A DNA stretch of 64,000 nucleotides, from contig CAVUFH010000003.1 of NCBI GenBank assembly GCA_963740835.1, forward strand, positions 434,001-498,000, read 5' to 3'. Positions 1-9,588 of this stretch are shown one piece after another; the first letter of the stretch is position 1; each line of letters opens with the position of its first letter. Both the position numbers and the translations under genes were made by a program. A model generated the notes under the pieces. That model saw only the letters and a program-made list of their open reading frames with translations. It made no database searches and was not told where the DNA came from. This DNA comes from CAVUFH01 sp963740835. Its GTDB lineage: Bacteria; Actinomycetota; Acidimicrobiia; IMCC26256; PALSA-610.

Positions 1-286
1 GCCCCGCGATGTCCTCGTAGAGCGCGTCCAGCTCGCTCACGTACAACGTCATGTACGACGTGGGCGGTTCGGTCGGTTCCGAGCGCGAGAAGTGGAACGT
101 CGTGTCGCCGGCGATGATCGACCCGTGCAGCACGGGCTCACCCCACGCGAACTCGACTTGCAACCCGAGCTTGTCCTGGTACCAGAGCAACGTCGCCAGC
201 ACATCGGCGACGTTGATGATGCTGCTGGCGTTGCGGATCTTGTCCGCGTTGCGGGCCTTGGATGCGAACACCGGTGCTGTGGCCAT
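1..286 (-). CDS. VOC (glyoxalase/bleomycin-resistance) family protein, partial
   Basis: The gene starts at the ATG whose complement lies at 284-286 and runs off the left edge, so only the first 95 codons are visible. After a short leader (MATAPVFASK) the protein has the usual first module of a vicinal-oxygen-chelate protein: a helix with WYQDKLGLQVEF, then VLHGSIIAGDTTFHFS and a TLYVSELDALYED segment. VOC proteins bind a metal or hydrophobic ligand and act as dioxygenases, isomerases or drug-binding proteins; the substrate cannot be told from this half. It is divergent from the AraC regulator, with only 44 bp between the start codons, so the two may share a control region. Confidence 0.8.
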   Translation of the reverse strand, partial: MATAPVFASKARNADKIRNASSIINVADVLATLLWYQDKLGLQVEFAWGEPVLHGSIIAGDTTFHFSRSEPTEPPTSYMTLYVSELDALYEDIAG

Positions 287-330
287 GGGGCGCTCCCTCG
301 CGTACCGTCTCGGGTCATGACCGTAACGGG

Positions 331-1182
331 ATGGCGGCGGCTCGGATATCGCAGATCGGACAAGCCGTGCTCGCCGTAGGACACCGTGCCGCGGTGCCGA
401 ACGACGCTCCCCGGCGGCTCGCCGACGCGCCCCACCCGGTCTTCGTGCGCGCCTTCGAGTATCCGCAGGGCTACACCGGGTACACCCACCGCCACCGGCT
501 CGCGCAGCTGGTCTACCCGGTGCGGGGCGTCGTGTCCGTCGAGACCTATGCCGGCACGTGGGTCGTGACGACGTTGACCGCGGTCGCCATCCCGCCGTGG
601 CGCGAGCATCGGGTATCTGCGCACGGGAACGCATCACTGCGCAGCGTCTTCGTCGATCCTGATGCCCACTCGGAGCTGCTCACCGAGCTGGCGACGGTGC
701 ACGTGAGCGAGCTGCTGCACGAGCTCATCCGCGAAGCGGGTCGCCACTACACCTACTTCGACAACACCGACGGCGTGACCTCGGGCGTGATCACGCTGAT
801 CGCGCAGCTGTTGCCCTCGATGCCGAAGGCGGCGACGTCGGTGTGGCTCCCGCACGTCGAGAGCGAACTGCTGCAGCCGGTCGCAGACGCACTCGACGCC
901 GATCCCGCCGACCCGACCACCGTGGAGCAGTGGGCGCGCCGGCTCGGGCTCAGCGCGCGCCACTTCAGCCGGCTGTTCAAGGCGGAGACCGGCGTCACGT
1001 ACTCGACGTGGCGCGCGTTGCACCACGTCGAACACGCGTTGGTGATGCTGGCTGCGGGTCACACCGTGACGCGCGTGGCGATGGACCTCGGCTACGCCTC
1101 GACGAGCTCCTTCATCGAGATGTTCAAGCGCCACACCGGCCGCACGCCGGGCGCTTCCGGACCACGCGCACTCGTTCGCTGA
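331..1182 (+). CDS. AraC family transcriptional regulator
   Basis: A 283-residue regulator. The N-terminal half (about residues 30-130) has the beta-rich cupin-like look of an AraC ligand domain, with HRHRLAQLVYPVRG and AIPPWREHRV typical of the cupin strands. The C-terminal 100 residues carry the two AraC helix-turn-helix units: LGLSARHFSRLFKAETG for the first and VAMDLGYASTSSFIEMFKRHTGRTP for the second, the latter with the family signature. An upstream in-frame start at 262 is possible, but it would overlap the divergent VOC gene, so the ATG at 331 is preferred. It probably controls a neighbour, perhaps the VOC gene; the inducer is unknown. Confidence 0.88.
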   Translation: MAAARISQIGQAVLAVGHRAAVPNDAPRRLADAPHPVFVRAFEYPQGYTGYTHRHRLAQLVYPVRGVVSVETYAGTWVVTTLTAVAIPPWREHRVSAHGNASLRSVFVDPDAHSELLTELATVHVSELLHELIREAGRHYTYFDNTDGVTSGVITLIAQLLPSMPKAATSVWLPHVESELLQPVADALDADPADPTTVEQWARRLGLSARHFSRLFKAETGVTYSTWRALHHVEHALVMLAAGHTVTRVAMDLGYASTSSFIEMFKRHTGRTPGASGPRALVR

Positions 1183-1186
1183 GGTG

Positions 1187-1792
<606 letters not shown>

Positions 1793-1905
1793 GGAAACCC
1801 CCTCGGTCGGGTCAGCGCGCGCAAGGTAGCCGGATGTCGTGTCGGGGGAAAAGGGCAGGTTCTCTCTGGACAAACGCCGACGGCGCGTCGTTACGTTGCA
1901 ACGTC

Positions 1906-2300
1906 ATGCTCGATGACGAGGCGATCGCCTGCGCGCTGGCGGTCACGGACCGATTCCTCACCACGTTCAACGCCGGCGACGCGCGGGGCACGCGGCGACG
2001 CTCGCGTATCCGCACATCCGGCTCGCGAGCGCGAGCGTCCTCATCTGGTCCGACATCGATGAAGCGACCGCGGCCATGGAGCAGGCGCTGGCGGAGTTGC
2101 GCGAGCGCACACATTGGGATCACAGCGAGTGGGACCACCGCAACGTGATCCATTTCGACACGACGAAGGTCCACCTGGACGTGCAGCTCACGCGGTACCG
2201 CGAGGACAACTCGGTGATCGGGATCTACCCCGCGGTGTACGTCGTGGTCGCGCACGACGGCGAGTGGCTCATCCAGTGCCGCTCGAGCTTCGCACCCTGA
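1906..2300 (+). CDS. SnoaL-like / NTF2-fold protein, frameshifted
   Basis: Two overlapping reading frames together make one SnoaL-like polypeptide. The first starts at the ATG at 1906 (MLDDEAIACALAVTDRFL, NAGDARG). The second picks up near 1986 (HAATLAYPHIRLASASVLIW, then HWDHSEWDHRNVIHFDTTKVHL and YREDNSVIG) and ends at 2300. The junction lies in a GCGCGGGG run near 1985 and needs a 1-nt deletion or 2-nt insertion to restore the frame. The intact product would be about 130 residues, the size of a small cone-shaped NTF2-like domain, which may be an enzyme or a ligand-binding protein. The last 32 bp overlap the convergent lipoprotein gene. A sequencing indel is as likely as a true mutation. 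Confidence 0.6.
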
Positions 2301-2580
2301 TCGCCGGAGCGCGGGAGTCCCCGACGGCGATCGCGCCAAGGTCTGGCGAGGTGGCCGGCGACGGGAAGCCGAACGACCCGGGCGCAAAGCTGTCCGCGAA
2401 CCGCTGCCGCACGACGGGATCGTGCAGGTTCGGCAGAGGTACTGATGCCACCGCCCGAGCGCGCACGCCGGGGCTGACCGGATCGACGCCAGCCTCGTTG
2501 CTCACGGACCGCGCGGCGCAGCCAACACTTGCCAATGCCAGCGCCATGACAACGGCGTACCTGCTCAATCGACGCATCAT
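2269..2580 (-). CDS. Small secreted lipoprotein of unknown function
   Basis: A 103-residue protein with a clear lipoprotein signal peptide: MMRRLSRY, then a hydrophobic stretch AVVMALALASVG followed by the lipobox Cys in ASVGCAA. The mature part is short, Pro/Val/Arg-rich and matches no family I recognise (for example VPLPNLHDPVVRQRFADSF). The start at 2580 is preferred over the upstream TTG/GTG options because a GAGGAGG ribosome site sits just ahead of it. Translation should give an envelope-anchored protein. Its 3' end overlaps the preceding convergent gene. Function unknown. Confidence 0.6.
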   Translation of the reverse strand: MMRRLSRYAVVMALALASVGCAARSVSNEAGVDPVSPGVRARAVASVPLPNLHDPVVRQRFADSFAPGSFGFPSPATSPDLGAIAVGDSRAPAIRVRSSSGTG

Positions 2581-2688
2581 CCCGTCCTCCTCGCATGGTG
2601 GCCCGATGAGAGGGTGCACCGCGGGCGCCCCGAGAACATCCGTGCCACCACGGAAGTTCGCGCGCACGCAATGTGCGACCATCTATTC

Positions 2689-3759
2689 ATGCGGCCTGAC
2701 GTGCAATACGTCCGCTGCGGTGACGGCTACGTCGCTTACACCGCGTTCGGCGACGGGCCGACTGATCTCGTCCTGATCTTCGCCGACCTCACGCATCTGG
2801 AACTCGGGTGGCGCGAACCCGGTCTGGCGCGCTTCCTCGGGCGTCTCGCCGACTGGTCGCGCCTGATTTGTTGTGACAAGCGCGGTTTCGGTCTCTCGGA
2901 TCGAATCACCAGCAGCGCAACGATCGACGATCGCGTCGACGAGATCTCGGCCGTGCTCGATGACGTCGGCTCCGAGCGGGCCGCCCTGTTCGGAATTTGG
3001 GAAGGTGGGCAGATGGCGATGGCCTTCGCCGCGTCGCATCCCGAGCGAACGGCCAGCCTCGTCCTCTACGGCAGCGGACCGCGCAACACTGCCGCGCCCG
3101 ACTACGACCTCCTCTACGACCGCGAGCTCGTCGCGTCCGCGATCCAGCAGCAAGTCGAGCACTGGGGCGAACCTGAGGCCCTCGACCTCACGATCCTCGC
3201 ACCGAGCCGCGCGAATGACGCCGCTTTCCGGCGCTGGTTCGCGGAGCTGCAACGACTCGGGTGCAGCCCGGGTCAATACCTCGAGTCAGCGATGTGGGCA
3301 CTCGACATCGACGTGCGTTCGCTGCTCGCTTCGATCATGACGCCGACCCTTGTTCTTCACCGGACCGGCGATCTCTTCTGTCCGCTCGCGAACGGTCGCT
3401 ATCTGGCCGATCACATACCGGACGCCCAGCTCGTCGAGCTCGAAGGAGACGATCATCTGCCGTTCGTGGGTGACACCGACGCCATCACGGACGCGGTCGA
3501 GTCGTTCGTCACCGGTCGTATCCGCCGCCGCAGGCGCGCCGCGGACATAGTGCCGGTCGCGCTGCGACGGGCCGGCGTGACGCGTCGCGAGTTCGAAGTC
3601 CTCGACCTCGTCGCGTCGGGAGCGACGAACACGGAGATCGCCGAACAGCTACACATCTCGGTGCGCACCGTGGAGAGCCACGTGTCCTCGTTGCTTGCGA
3701 AGCTGCAGAGCGAGAGCCGGGCCGGGCTCATCGCGGCCGGAATCTCGACCCGGATGTAG
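2689..3759 (+). CDS. Alpha/beta-hydrolase sensor fused to LuxR-type HTH
   Basis: A 356-residue fusion. Residues 1-285 form an alpha/beta-hydrolase of the type often joined to adenylate cyclase or LuxR output domains (MRPDVQYVRCGDGYVAY, HLELGWREP, DKRGFGLSDR). Residues about 295-356 are a GerE/LuxR helix-turn-helix (TRREFEVLDLVASGATNTEIAEQL, VRTVESHVSSLLAKL). At the nucleophile elbow the expected G-x-S-x-G reads GIWEGG, so Trp104 replaces the catalytic Ser; the later Asp (HRTGDLF) and His (GDDHLPF) are kept. That suggests a ligand-binding, non-hydrolysing sensor domain controlling DNA binding. The ATG at 2689 matches the usual family N-terminus; an ATG at 2671 is an alternative. Confidence 0.85.
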   Translation: MRPDVQYVRCGDGYVAYTAFGDGPTDLVLIFADLTHLELGWREPGLARFLGRLADWSRLICCDKRGFGLSDRITSSATIDDRVDEISAVLDDVGSERAALFGIWEGGQMAMAFAASHPERTASLVLYGSGPRNTAAPDYDLLYDRELVASAIQQQVEHWGEPEALDLTILAPSRANDAAFRRWFAELQRLGCSPGQYLESAMWALDIDVRSLLASIMTPTLVLHRTGDLFCPLANGRYLADHIPDAQLVELEGDDHLPFVGDTDAITDAVESFVTGRIRRRRRAADIVPVALRRAGVTRREFEVLDLVASGATNTEIAEQLHISVRTVESHVSSLLAKLQSESRAGLIAAGISTRM

Positions 3760-3789
3760 CCGCACGGCCTGCTGGCAAGCTGCGCCGCG

Positions 3790-5964
3790 TCAGCGGATCA
3801 GGGGATCACGCGGCAGCCCGAGGATGCGTTCGCCGATCTGGTTGCGCGTGATCTCCGAGGTCCCGCCCGCGATCGTCATGGCCCGGCTGAAGATCAGCAC
3901 CTGCGCGATCGCGGCCCCGTCGCCAGCGAGTGTCGCCACGTCGGCGCCGGCGAGGTGCAGCCCCAGATCGGCCGCGTGCTGGAGGTGCTCGGCGCTGATG
4001 AGCTTGGTGACGTTGCCCTCGGGACCGGGCTCACCACCCGCGACCGCGCGCTCGGCGGCGCGCAGGTTGACGACGCGGAGGGTTTGGGCCTCGGCCACGT
4101 GCTTGCCGACCGCGGTGGCCGCACCGTCGACGCCCGCATCCCCATTGCGGGCGCAGTGGTTCCGGTAGATGTCAAGTAGGTCGAGGCTGAACATGTTGCC
4201 GGCGCCGCCGCCGATGCTGACGCGCTCGTTGCCGAGCGTGGAGCGCGCCACCGCCCAGCCGCCGTCGACCGGACCCACGACGTCGTCGTCCGGCACGAAC
4301 ACGTCGTTGAAGAACACCTCGTTGAACATGGACGCGCCCGATGCCTCGCGCAACGGACGCACCTCGACGCCGTCGGCGTGCATGTCGAGCACAACGGTGG
4401 TGATGCCGTCGTGCTTGGCGACGTCCGGGTTCGTGCGCACGGTGGCGAGGCCGCGATGGCAGTACTGCGCCCCGCTCGTCCACACCTTCTGACCGGACAC
4501 GAGGAACCCGCCGTCGACGCGCGTCGCCTTGGTGCGCACACCGGCCGCGTCCGAACCGGCATCGGGCTCGCTGAACAGCTGGCACCACACGAGGTCACCG
4601 TTCAACGTCGGTCGCACCCACCGCTCGATCTGGTCGGGCGTCGCGTGCTGGATGAGCGTGAGGATGACCCATCCGGTGATGCCGTATTGTGGGCGGGCGA
4701 CGCCGGCACGCGCGAACTCCTCATCGATGACGAGCTGCTCGAGTGCCTTCGCGGCGCGGCCCCACGGCTGCGGCCAGTGCGGTTGCACATAGCCGGTGTC
4801 GATCAACTTCGTGCGCTGCTCGGCCGCCGGGAGCGCCGCGAGCTCTTCGGCGACCGCGCGCGTCGTGACACGCAACGCCTCGGCTTCCGGCGGGAGGTCG
4901 AGCCCGAGCGCCCGCGTCGTCCCCGCGACCCCCAACGCGGTCACGTCGCGGGCCGCGGCATCGGCGTCGAAGAGCGCGACCAGCGTGGCCGCGCGGCGCA
5001 GCAGCATGTGCCCATCGTGCTCCCACGTGAAGCCGATGCCGCCGTGCACCTGGATGTTGAGCTGCGCGTTGCGGAGGAACGCCGGCACCGACTGCACCGC
5101 GGCGACCGCGGCCGCGAGCGCGAACTGGTCGCCGCCGCCTTCGGCCGCGCGCGCGGCGTCCCACACCGCGGCGGTGCCCAATTCTGAGGCCACGAGCATG
5201 TTGGCGCAGTGGTGCTTGACCGCCTGGAACATCGCGATCGGGCGACCGAACTGCTGGCGCTCCTTGGCGTAGGCGGTCGCGCGCTCGACGCACTCCTGCG
5301 CACCACCGACCGCTTCGGCGGACACGAGCGCGCGGGCTACATCGCGCGCGAGCGCGGCGGCACCCCGCAGCACGCGGTTGGCGGGGACCGTCACCTTGCG
5401 CGCCACGACGGTGCCGACCCGCCGCGTCGGGTCGAGGTTGCCCGCGACCGTGACGGACAAACCCGCGACGTCATGGTCCACCACGACGAGGTCATCGCCG
5501 GCCACGAGCACGAACAGTTCGGCGAGTCCGGCGCCGAGGACCGCGCCGCCGTCACCGTTCACGGTCTCGCCCTCGAGGGTCAACCCGCCACCGAGGCCGA
5601 GCGCGGCGATCCGGCTGCCGTCCGCGAGGCCGGGGAGCAGCGTGGCCCGCTGCGCATCGGTCCCGGCCATCGCGATCACGGTGGACGCCAGCACCGTCGG
5701 GAGGAACGGACCGGGCGCGATCGCCCGCCCCAGCTCCTGGAGCACGACGACGAGCTCCGGCAGGCCGTACCCGCTGCCGCCCACGGCCTCGGGGAGGTGC
5801 AGGCCGAGCCAGCCGAGCTCGGCGAGCTCGTCCCAGAACTTGGGGAGCTCTTCGGTCGGCGCGTCGAGCAACGCTCGCGCCGCGGCGCGTGCGTTGACGT
5901 TCTCGAGGAACGCGCGCGCCACGCTCTCGAGCTCGCGGTGCGTATCGGTCAAGGCGATCGGCAT
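3790..5964 (-). CDS. Fused double acyl-CoA dehydrogenase (FadE34-like)
   Basis: A 724-residue protein made of two tandem acyl-CoA dehydrogenase units in one chain. The first (about 1-345) has ELGWLGLHLPEAVGGSGYGL and ends in the conserved NIQVHGGIGFTWEHD helix. The second (about 365-724) has PYG-like ITGWVILT, LFSEPDAGSDAAG, a KVWTSGA segment and the terminal AGGTSEITRNQIGERILGLPRD. Length and layout match mycobacterial FadE34, a single-chain counterpart of heteromeric FadE pairs that act on cholesterol side-chain CoA esters. It should oxidise an acyl-CoA at C2-C3 with FAD in the cytoplasm; a bulky or branched substrate is likely by analogy only. It stands alone, with no other beta-oxidation gene next to it. 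Confidence 0.9.
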   Translation of the reverse strand: MPIALTDTHRELESVARAFLENVNARAAARALLDAPTEELPKFWDELAELGWLGLHLPEAVGGSGYGLPELVVVLQELGRAIAPGPFLPTVLASTVIAMAGTDAQRATLLPGLADGSRIAALGLGGGLTLEGETVNGDGGAVLGAGLAELFVLVAGDDLVVVDHDVAGLSVTVAGNLDPTRRVGTVVARKVTVPANRVLRGAAALARDVARALVSAEAVGGAQECVERATAYAKERQQFGRPIAMFQAVKHHCANMLVASELGTAAVWDAARAAEGGGDQFALAAAVAAVQSVPAFLRNAQLNIQVHGGIGFTWEHDGHMLLRRAATLVALFDADAAARDVTALGVAGTTRALGLDLPPEAEALRVTTRAVAEELAALPAAEQRTKLIDTGYVQPHWPQPWGRAAKALEQLVIDEEFARAGVARPQYGITGWVILTLIQHATPDQIERWVRPTLNGDLVWCQLFSEPDAGSDAAGVRTKATRVDGGFLVSGQKVWTSGAQYCHRGLATVRTNPDVAKHDGITTVVLDMHADGVEVRPLREASGASMFNEVFFNDVFVPDDDVVGPVDGGWAVARSTLGNERVSIGGGAGNMFSLDLLDIYRNHCARNGDAGVDGAATAVGKHVAEAQTLRVVNLRAAERAVAGGEPGPEGNVTKLISAEHLQHAADLGLHLAGADVATLAGDGAAIAQVLIFSRAMTIAGGTSEITRNQIGERILGLPRDPLIR

Positions 5965-6150
5965 GGCGGGACCGTACCGTTCAGCGGATCACGAAGTCAG
6001 ACGCGTCCGGGGCCTTGGTCCAGTTCCAGTAGTCGACGAGCCGCCACGCGGCGACGATCGTCGCCGGCGAGACCGTGGCGGACCACGGCGAGCGCACGGA
6101 TGCCCGACGGGGTCGCGTCGTGCTGGAGTCACTAGCGTCGCGAGCCGACC
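5965..6150. other. Intergenic, possible short C-terminal remnant on minus strand
   Basis: This 186-bp gap has no recognised gene. On the minus strand a frame ending at the stop 5983-5981 encodes a protein-like tail (WRLVDYWNWTKAPDASDF), which could be a decayed gene end or a peptide of about 39 codons started by a GTG near 6098. I see no ribosome site and no family match. The promoter of the lipoprotein gene at 6151 should also lie here. Confidence 0.25.
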
Positions 6151-7320
6151 ATGCGCCGGCACTTCGCCTTCGTGATCGGGCTCACGCTCGCGGCAACGAC
6201 CGCGGCCGCATGCTCGAGTGGCGGGGGCAACGAGAGCAGCGCACCCGTGAGCACGGCCGCGGCGACGACGACCGCTCCTGTCCCCGGTGCGGAGTGGGAG
6301 AAGGTCGCACCGGCCGCGGTGGGTCTCGACGCCGCGAAGCTCAACCAGATCGCACAGGTCGCCGAAGCGGGGAAGTCGAAGTGCCTCGTGGTCGTGCGGG
6401 ACGGGAAGCTCGCGGGCGAGTGGTACTTCCGCGGGACGAACGAACACAGCACGCAGGACGTCTTCTCCATGACCAAGTCGGTGTCGAGCACGCTCGTCGG
6501 CATCGCGCAGGACGACGGGGACCTGAAGCTCACCGACCACGCGTCCACGTGGATCCCTCAGTGGAAGCACACGCCCGCCGACGCCGTCACCCTGCGCGAT
6601 CTCCTGAGCAACGACTCCGGTCGCGAGTGGAGCCCGGCGATCGACTACGTGCAGCTGCTCGCGGCGGCGGATCGCACCGCGTTCGCGGTCGGGCTGCCGC
6701 AGGCGGAGCCGCCCGGGCAAGTGTGGGCGTACAACAACTCCGCGATCCAGACGCTGCAGCCGGTCGTCCAGGGAGCAACCGGGCAGGATCCCGTCGCGTT
6801 CGCCCAACAGCGGTTGTTCGGGCCGCTCGACATGACCGACACGCGGATGACCACCGACCGCGCCGGCAACGCGCAGATGTTCGAAGGCGTGCAGTCGACG
6901 TGTCGCGACATGGCGCGCTTCGGTGTGCTCATGCTGAACCACGGCAAGTGGGGCGACAAGCAGGTGGTGTCGCGCGCGTGGGTGCAGGACGCGACCGGGC
7001 ACTCGTCACAGGAACTCAACGCGGCGTACGGATACCTGTGGTGGTTGAATCGCAAGGGCGTCATCGGCAGCCCCCTCGTCGCCACCGACCTGAGCAAAGC
7101 GCAGAACCCGACGACGGCGAAGGGTCAGGTCGTGCCGGGCGCACCCGCCGACATGTTCTGGGCGCTCGGCCTCGGCAATCAGATCGTGCAGGTCGATCCT
7201 GGATCGAAGACGGTCGTCGTCCGGCTGGGGACGGCCGAAGCCCGCCCGCGGCCGCCCACCTTCGGAACGGCGGAAGCCAGCAAGGTCGTGACCGAGGCCG
7301 TCACGACCGCCGCGAAGTGA
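6151..7320 (+). CDS. Secreted serine hydrolase, beta-lactamase/esterase family lipoprotein
   Basis: A 389-residue protein with a lipoprotein signal peptide (lipobox Cys21 in TTAAACSSGGG) and a Ser/Thr/Ala-rich linker. The catalytic domain belongs to the class C beta-lactamase / EstB / 6-aminohexanoate-oligomer hydrolase group. The nucleophile motif S-x-x-K is Ser106-Met-Thr-Lys109, and the tyrosine motif Y-x-N is Tyr194-Asn-Asn196. A C-terminal AYGYLWWLNRKG strand is also typical. It probably hydrolyses an ester or amide outside the membrane. Its TGA overlaps the GTG of the next gene (GTGA), so both secreted proteins are likely translated together. Confidence 0.88.
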   Translation: MRRHFAFVIGLTLAATTAAACSSGGGNESSAPVSTAAATTTAPVPGAEWEKVAPAAVGLDAAKLNQIAQVAEAGKSKCLVVVRDGKLAGEWYFRGTNEHSTQDVFSMTKSVSSTLVGIAQDDGDLKLTDHASTWIPQWKHTPADAVTLRDLLSNDSGREWSPAIDYVQLLAAADRTAFAVGLPQAEPPGQVWAYNNSAIQTLQPVVQGATGQDPVAFAQQRLFGPLDMTDTRMTTDRAGNAQMFEGVQSTCRDMARFGVLMLNHGKWGDKQVVSRAWVQDATGHSSQELNAAYGYLWWLNRKGVIGSPLVATDLSKAQNPTTAKGQVVPGAPADMFWALGLGNQIVQVDPGSKTVVVRLGTAEARPRPPTFGTAEASKVVTEAVTTAAK

Positions 7321-8748
7321 CCGCGTCGACCCGGCGCCAATTCCTGCACGACGCGTTCGTGTTGGCCGCGGGCGTGGCGTTCGCCGGTGTCGCCGCGGGC
7401 TGCTCCGACTCCAGTGACGGCGGCAACGCATCGCCGGTACCCACATCCGCGTCGACGTCGGCTGCAACGACGGGCCCGGCGCGCGCGTCCGCGGACGCAG
7501 TCGCGCACGAGGCCTTCCTCGCGGGCTTCCCGTTGGTCACGACGGTGCGCACCATGCAGACGTTCGCGCAGCTGTTCGGCGTCAACCGCCTCAACGTGCG
7601 GCCGGGCCTCGCGAGCCCGACGTCGCACTTCGTCGTCGCGCCCAATCGCGACACGGTGTACGCGCTCGCGGTGCTCGATCTCCGCGCGGGCGCGCACGTG
7701 CTCACCGTTCCCGCGATCCCCGACCGGTACCACGTCATCCAGTTCCTCGACGCGTGGATGGGCGACTTCGCGCTCGTCGGCACCCGCACCACCGGTGGCC
7801 GGGGCGGCACGTGGATCATCACGCCGCCCGGGTACGAGGAGCCGATCCCCCGCGGCAGCCGGCGCCTCGCCGCACCGACGAACCAGGCGATCCTGCTCGG
7901 TCGCATCCGCGCCGTCGACGACGCCGACGCAGTCGTGGCCTCCGCCGAGTTCAGCCCGATGACGCTCGCGCCGGTCGACGCCGGAGCTCCGCCCGCGCCG
8001 GCCATGGCCGCGCCCACGGGCACGCCGCAATCGGTCGGCGCGAACGGGGTCGCGTTCTTCGACGAGGTCGGCGATGCGCTCGAAGCCAACGCGCCGGTGA
8101 CGGCGGCGCAGCGGCGCGCGATGAACGCCGCGGTCGCGCTCGGAGCCGGCGCAGGAAAGCATCCGAGCACCGACGCGGGCGCCCAGACGGCCGCGCTCGC
8201 GAACGGCATCGCGACGTGGCCTCGCCGCGATCGAGGACCCCAAGGTGCACGGCGCGCGCACGATCGACGGCTGGGCGGTCAACCTCGAACTCGGCAAAGA
8301 GGCGAGCGCGACGGGCCTGCTCCCGCGTGCGGTCGTCGCGAAGTATTACTGGGGTCCGGTGCCGGCGAAGGAAGCTGTGTACCCGCGTGCGCTGACGGCG
8401 GACGACGGAGGTGCCCTCGACGGCGCCAAGCAGTACCGCATCCACTTCCCTGCAGGGAAGACCCCGCCGGTCGACGCCTTCTGGTCGGTGACCGTCTACG
8501 GGCCCGACATGTTCCTCGTCCCCAACGCCGCCAACCGCTACTCCCTCAGCGGCGACACGCCCGGCCTCGTACGCAACGATGACGGCTCGCTCGACGTGTT
8601 CCTGCAGCAACAGCCGCCGCCCACCGGCACCGGGAACTGGCTGCCCATCCCCGCGGGTCCGTTCAATCTCGTCATGCGCTGCTACTTACCGCGCCCGCCG
8701 ATCCTCGACGGCTCGTACGCCTACCCGCCCATCACGGTGACCGTGTAG
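7317..8748 (+). CDS. Tat-exported DUF1254/DUF1214 lipoprotein, frameshifted
   Basis: The GTG at 7317 overlaps the stop of the serine hydrolase gene. The N-terminus has a twin-arginine motif (STRRQFLHDAF) followed by a hydrophobic stretch and a lipobox (VAAGCSD), so export of a folded lipoprotein by Tat is likely. The body matches the DUF1254-DUF1214 family: NRLNVRPGLASPTSHFVVAPNRDTVYALAVLDL, then PPVDAFWSVTVYGPDMFLVPN and a terminal CYLPRPPILDGSYAYPP. The frame breaks near 8217; the following frame continues GLAAIEDPKVHGARTIDGW to 8748. Restoring one base gives a protein of about 476 residues. The family is widespread but its biochemical role is not established. An assembly indel is likely. 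Confidence 0.78.
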
Positions 8749-8774
8749 CAATTGCGCTGCGCCACAATGCACCG

Positions 8775-9560
8775 GTGACCCGGCGGTGGCCCTTCTCCGA
8801 AGCGCGACGCAAGCGCGCGCTCCGGCGGGAGCCGTTTCCCGACACCTGGCGGGCGCTCATCGACCGCAATGTCGTCCACGCACGCGTGCTCCCCGCGACC
8901 GAACATGAACAGCTGGAAGACCTCGTCATCGCGCTGATCACCGACAAGCGCTGGGAAGCCGCGCGTGGGTTCACGCTCACCGACGAGATCCAGGTCACCA
9001 TCGCGGCCCAAGCCGCGCTGCTCGTGCTCGGCCTGGGCTACGACTCGTACCGCGGTGTACGCACGATCATCGTCCACCCGACGACGATGACGCTCACGGG
9101 CGAACGCGGCGGCCCGATCGAGGGCACGGTGAGCAACAGCCCGCTCCCGGTGCTCGGAGTCGCGCACTACGACGGACCTGTGATCATCGCGTGGGACTCG
9201 GCGCGCGCCGATGCGCGTCACCCGGAGCGCGGCCACAACGTCGTGTATCACGAGTTCGCACACAAGCTCGACATGCTCGACGGTGTGGTCGACGGCACGC
9301 CTCCGCTCGAACGGCAGGAGGAGCTGGACCGTTGGGTGGCAGTGTGCACGGCCGAGTACGAAGCGCTGCGCGACGGCACCGACGACGGATTCCTCGACGG
9401 CTACGCGAGTGTCAACCCGGCCGAGTTCTTCGCGGTCGCCACCGAAGCGTTCTTCGATCTTCCCGTGCAGCTCGAAGCCGCGAAGCCCGACTTGTATGCC
9501 GTGCTTCGCGACTTCTACCGCCAAGACCCCGCCCGCGTCGCGCGCGCCCGCTTGACTTGA
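8775..9560 (+). CDS. mtfA: Zinc-dependent peptidase of the MtfA (M90) family
   Basis: A 261-residue protein with the MtfA fold signature. The zinc motif is His159-Glu160-x-x-His163 within YHEFAHKLDM, and a conserved downstream segment DGYASVNPAEFFAVATEAFFD supplies the third ligand Glu and active-site Tyr/Asn. The N-terminal FPDTWRALIDRNV and ITIAAQAALLVL-like segments also fit. E. coli MtfA is a cytosolic aminopeptidase that binds the Mlc repressor; whether this homologue has a regulatory partner is unknown. No signal peptide is present. The start is a GTG 26 bp after the preceding stop. Confidence 0.9.
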   Translation: MTRRWPFSEARRKRALRREPFPDTWRALIDRNVVHARVLPATEHEQLEDLVIALITDKRWEAARGFTLTDEIQVTIAAQAALLVLGLGYDSYRGVRTIIVHPTTMTLTGERGGPIEGTVSNSPLPVLGVAHYDGPVIIAWDSARADARHPERGHNVVYHEFAHKLDMLDGVVDGTPPLERQEELDRWVAVCTAEYEALRDGTDDGFLDGYASVNPAEFFAVATEAFFDLPVQLEAAKPDLYAVLRDFYRQDPARVARARLT

Positions 9561-9588
9561 ACCGGGGTCGAGGTTGCAGTGTGCGGTG

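Noticed and set aside
5989..7002. Open frame opposite the serine-hydrolase lipoprotein
   Set aside because: Shadow of a gene with SMTK and YNN motifs and a lipobox; only the short tail at 5981-6100 looked protein-like and is noted separately.
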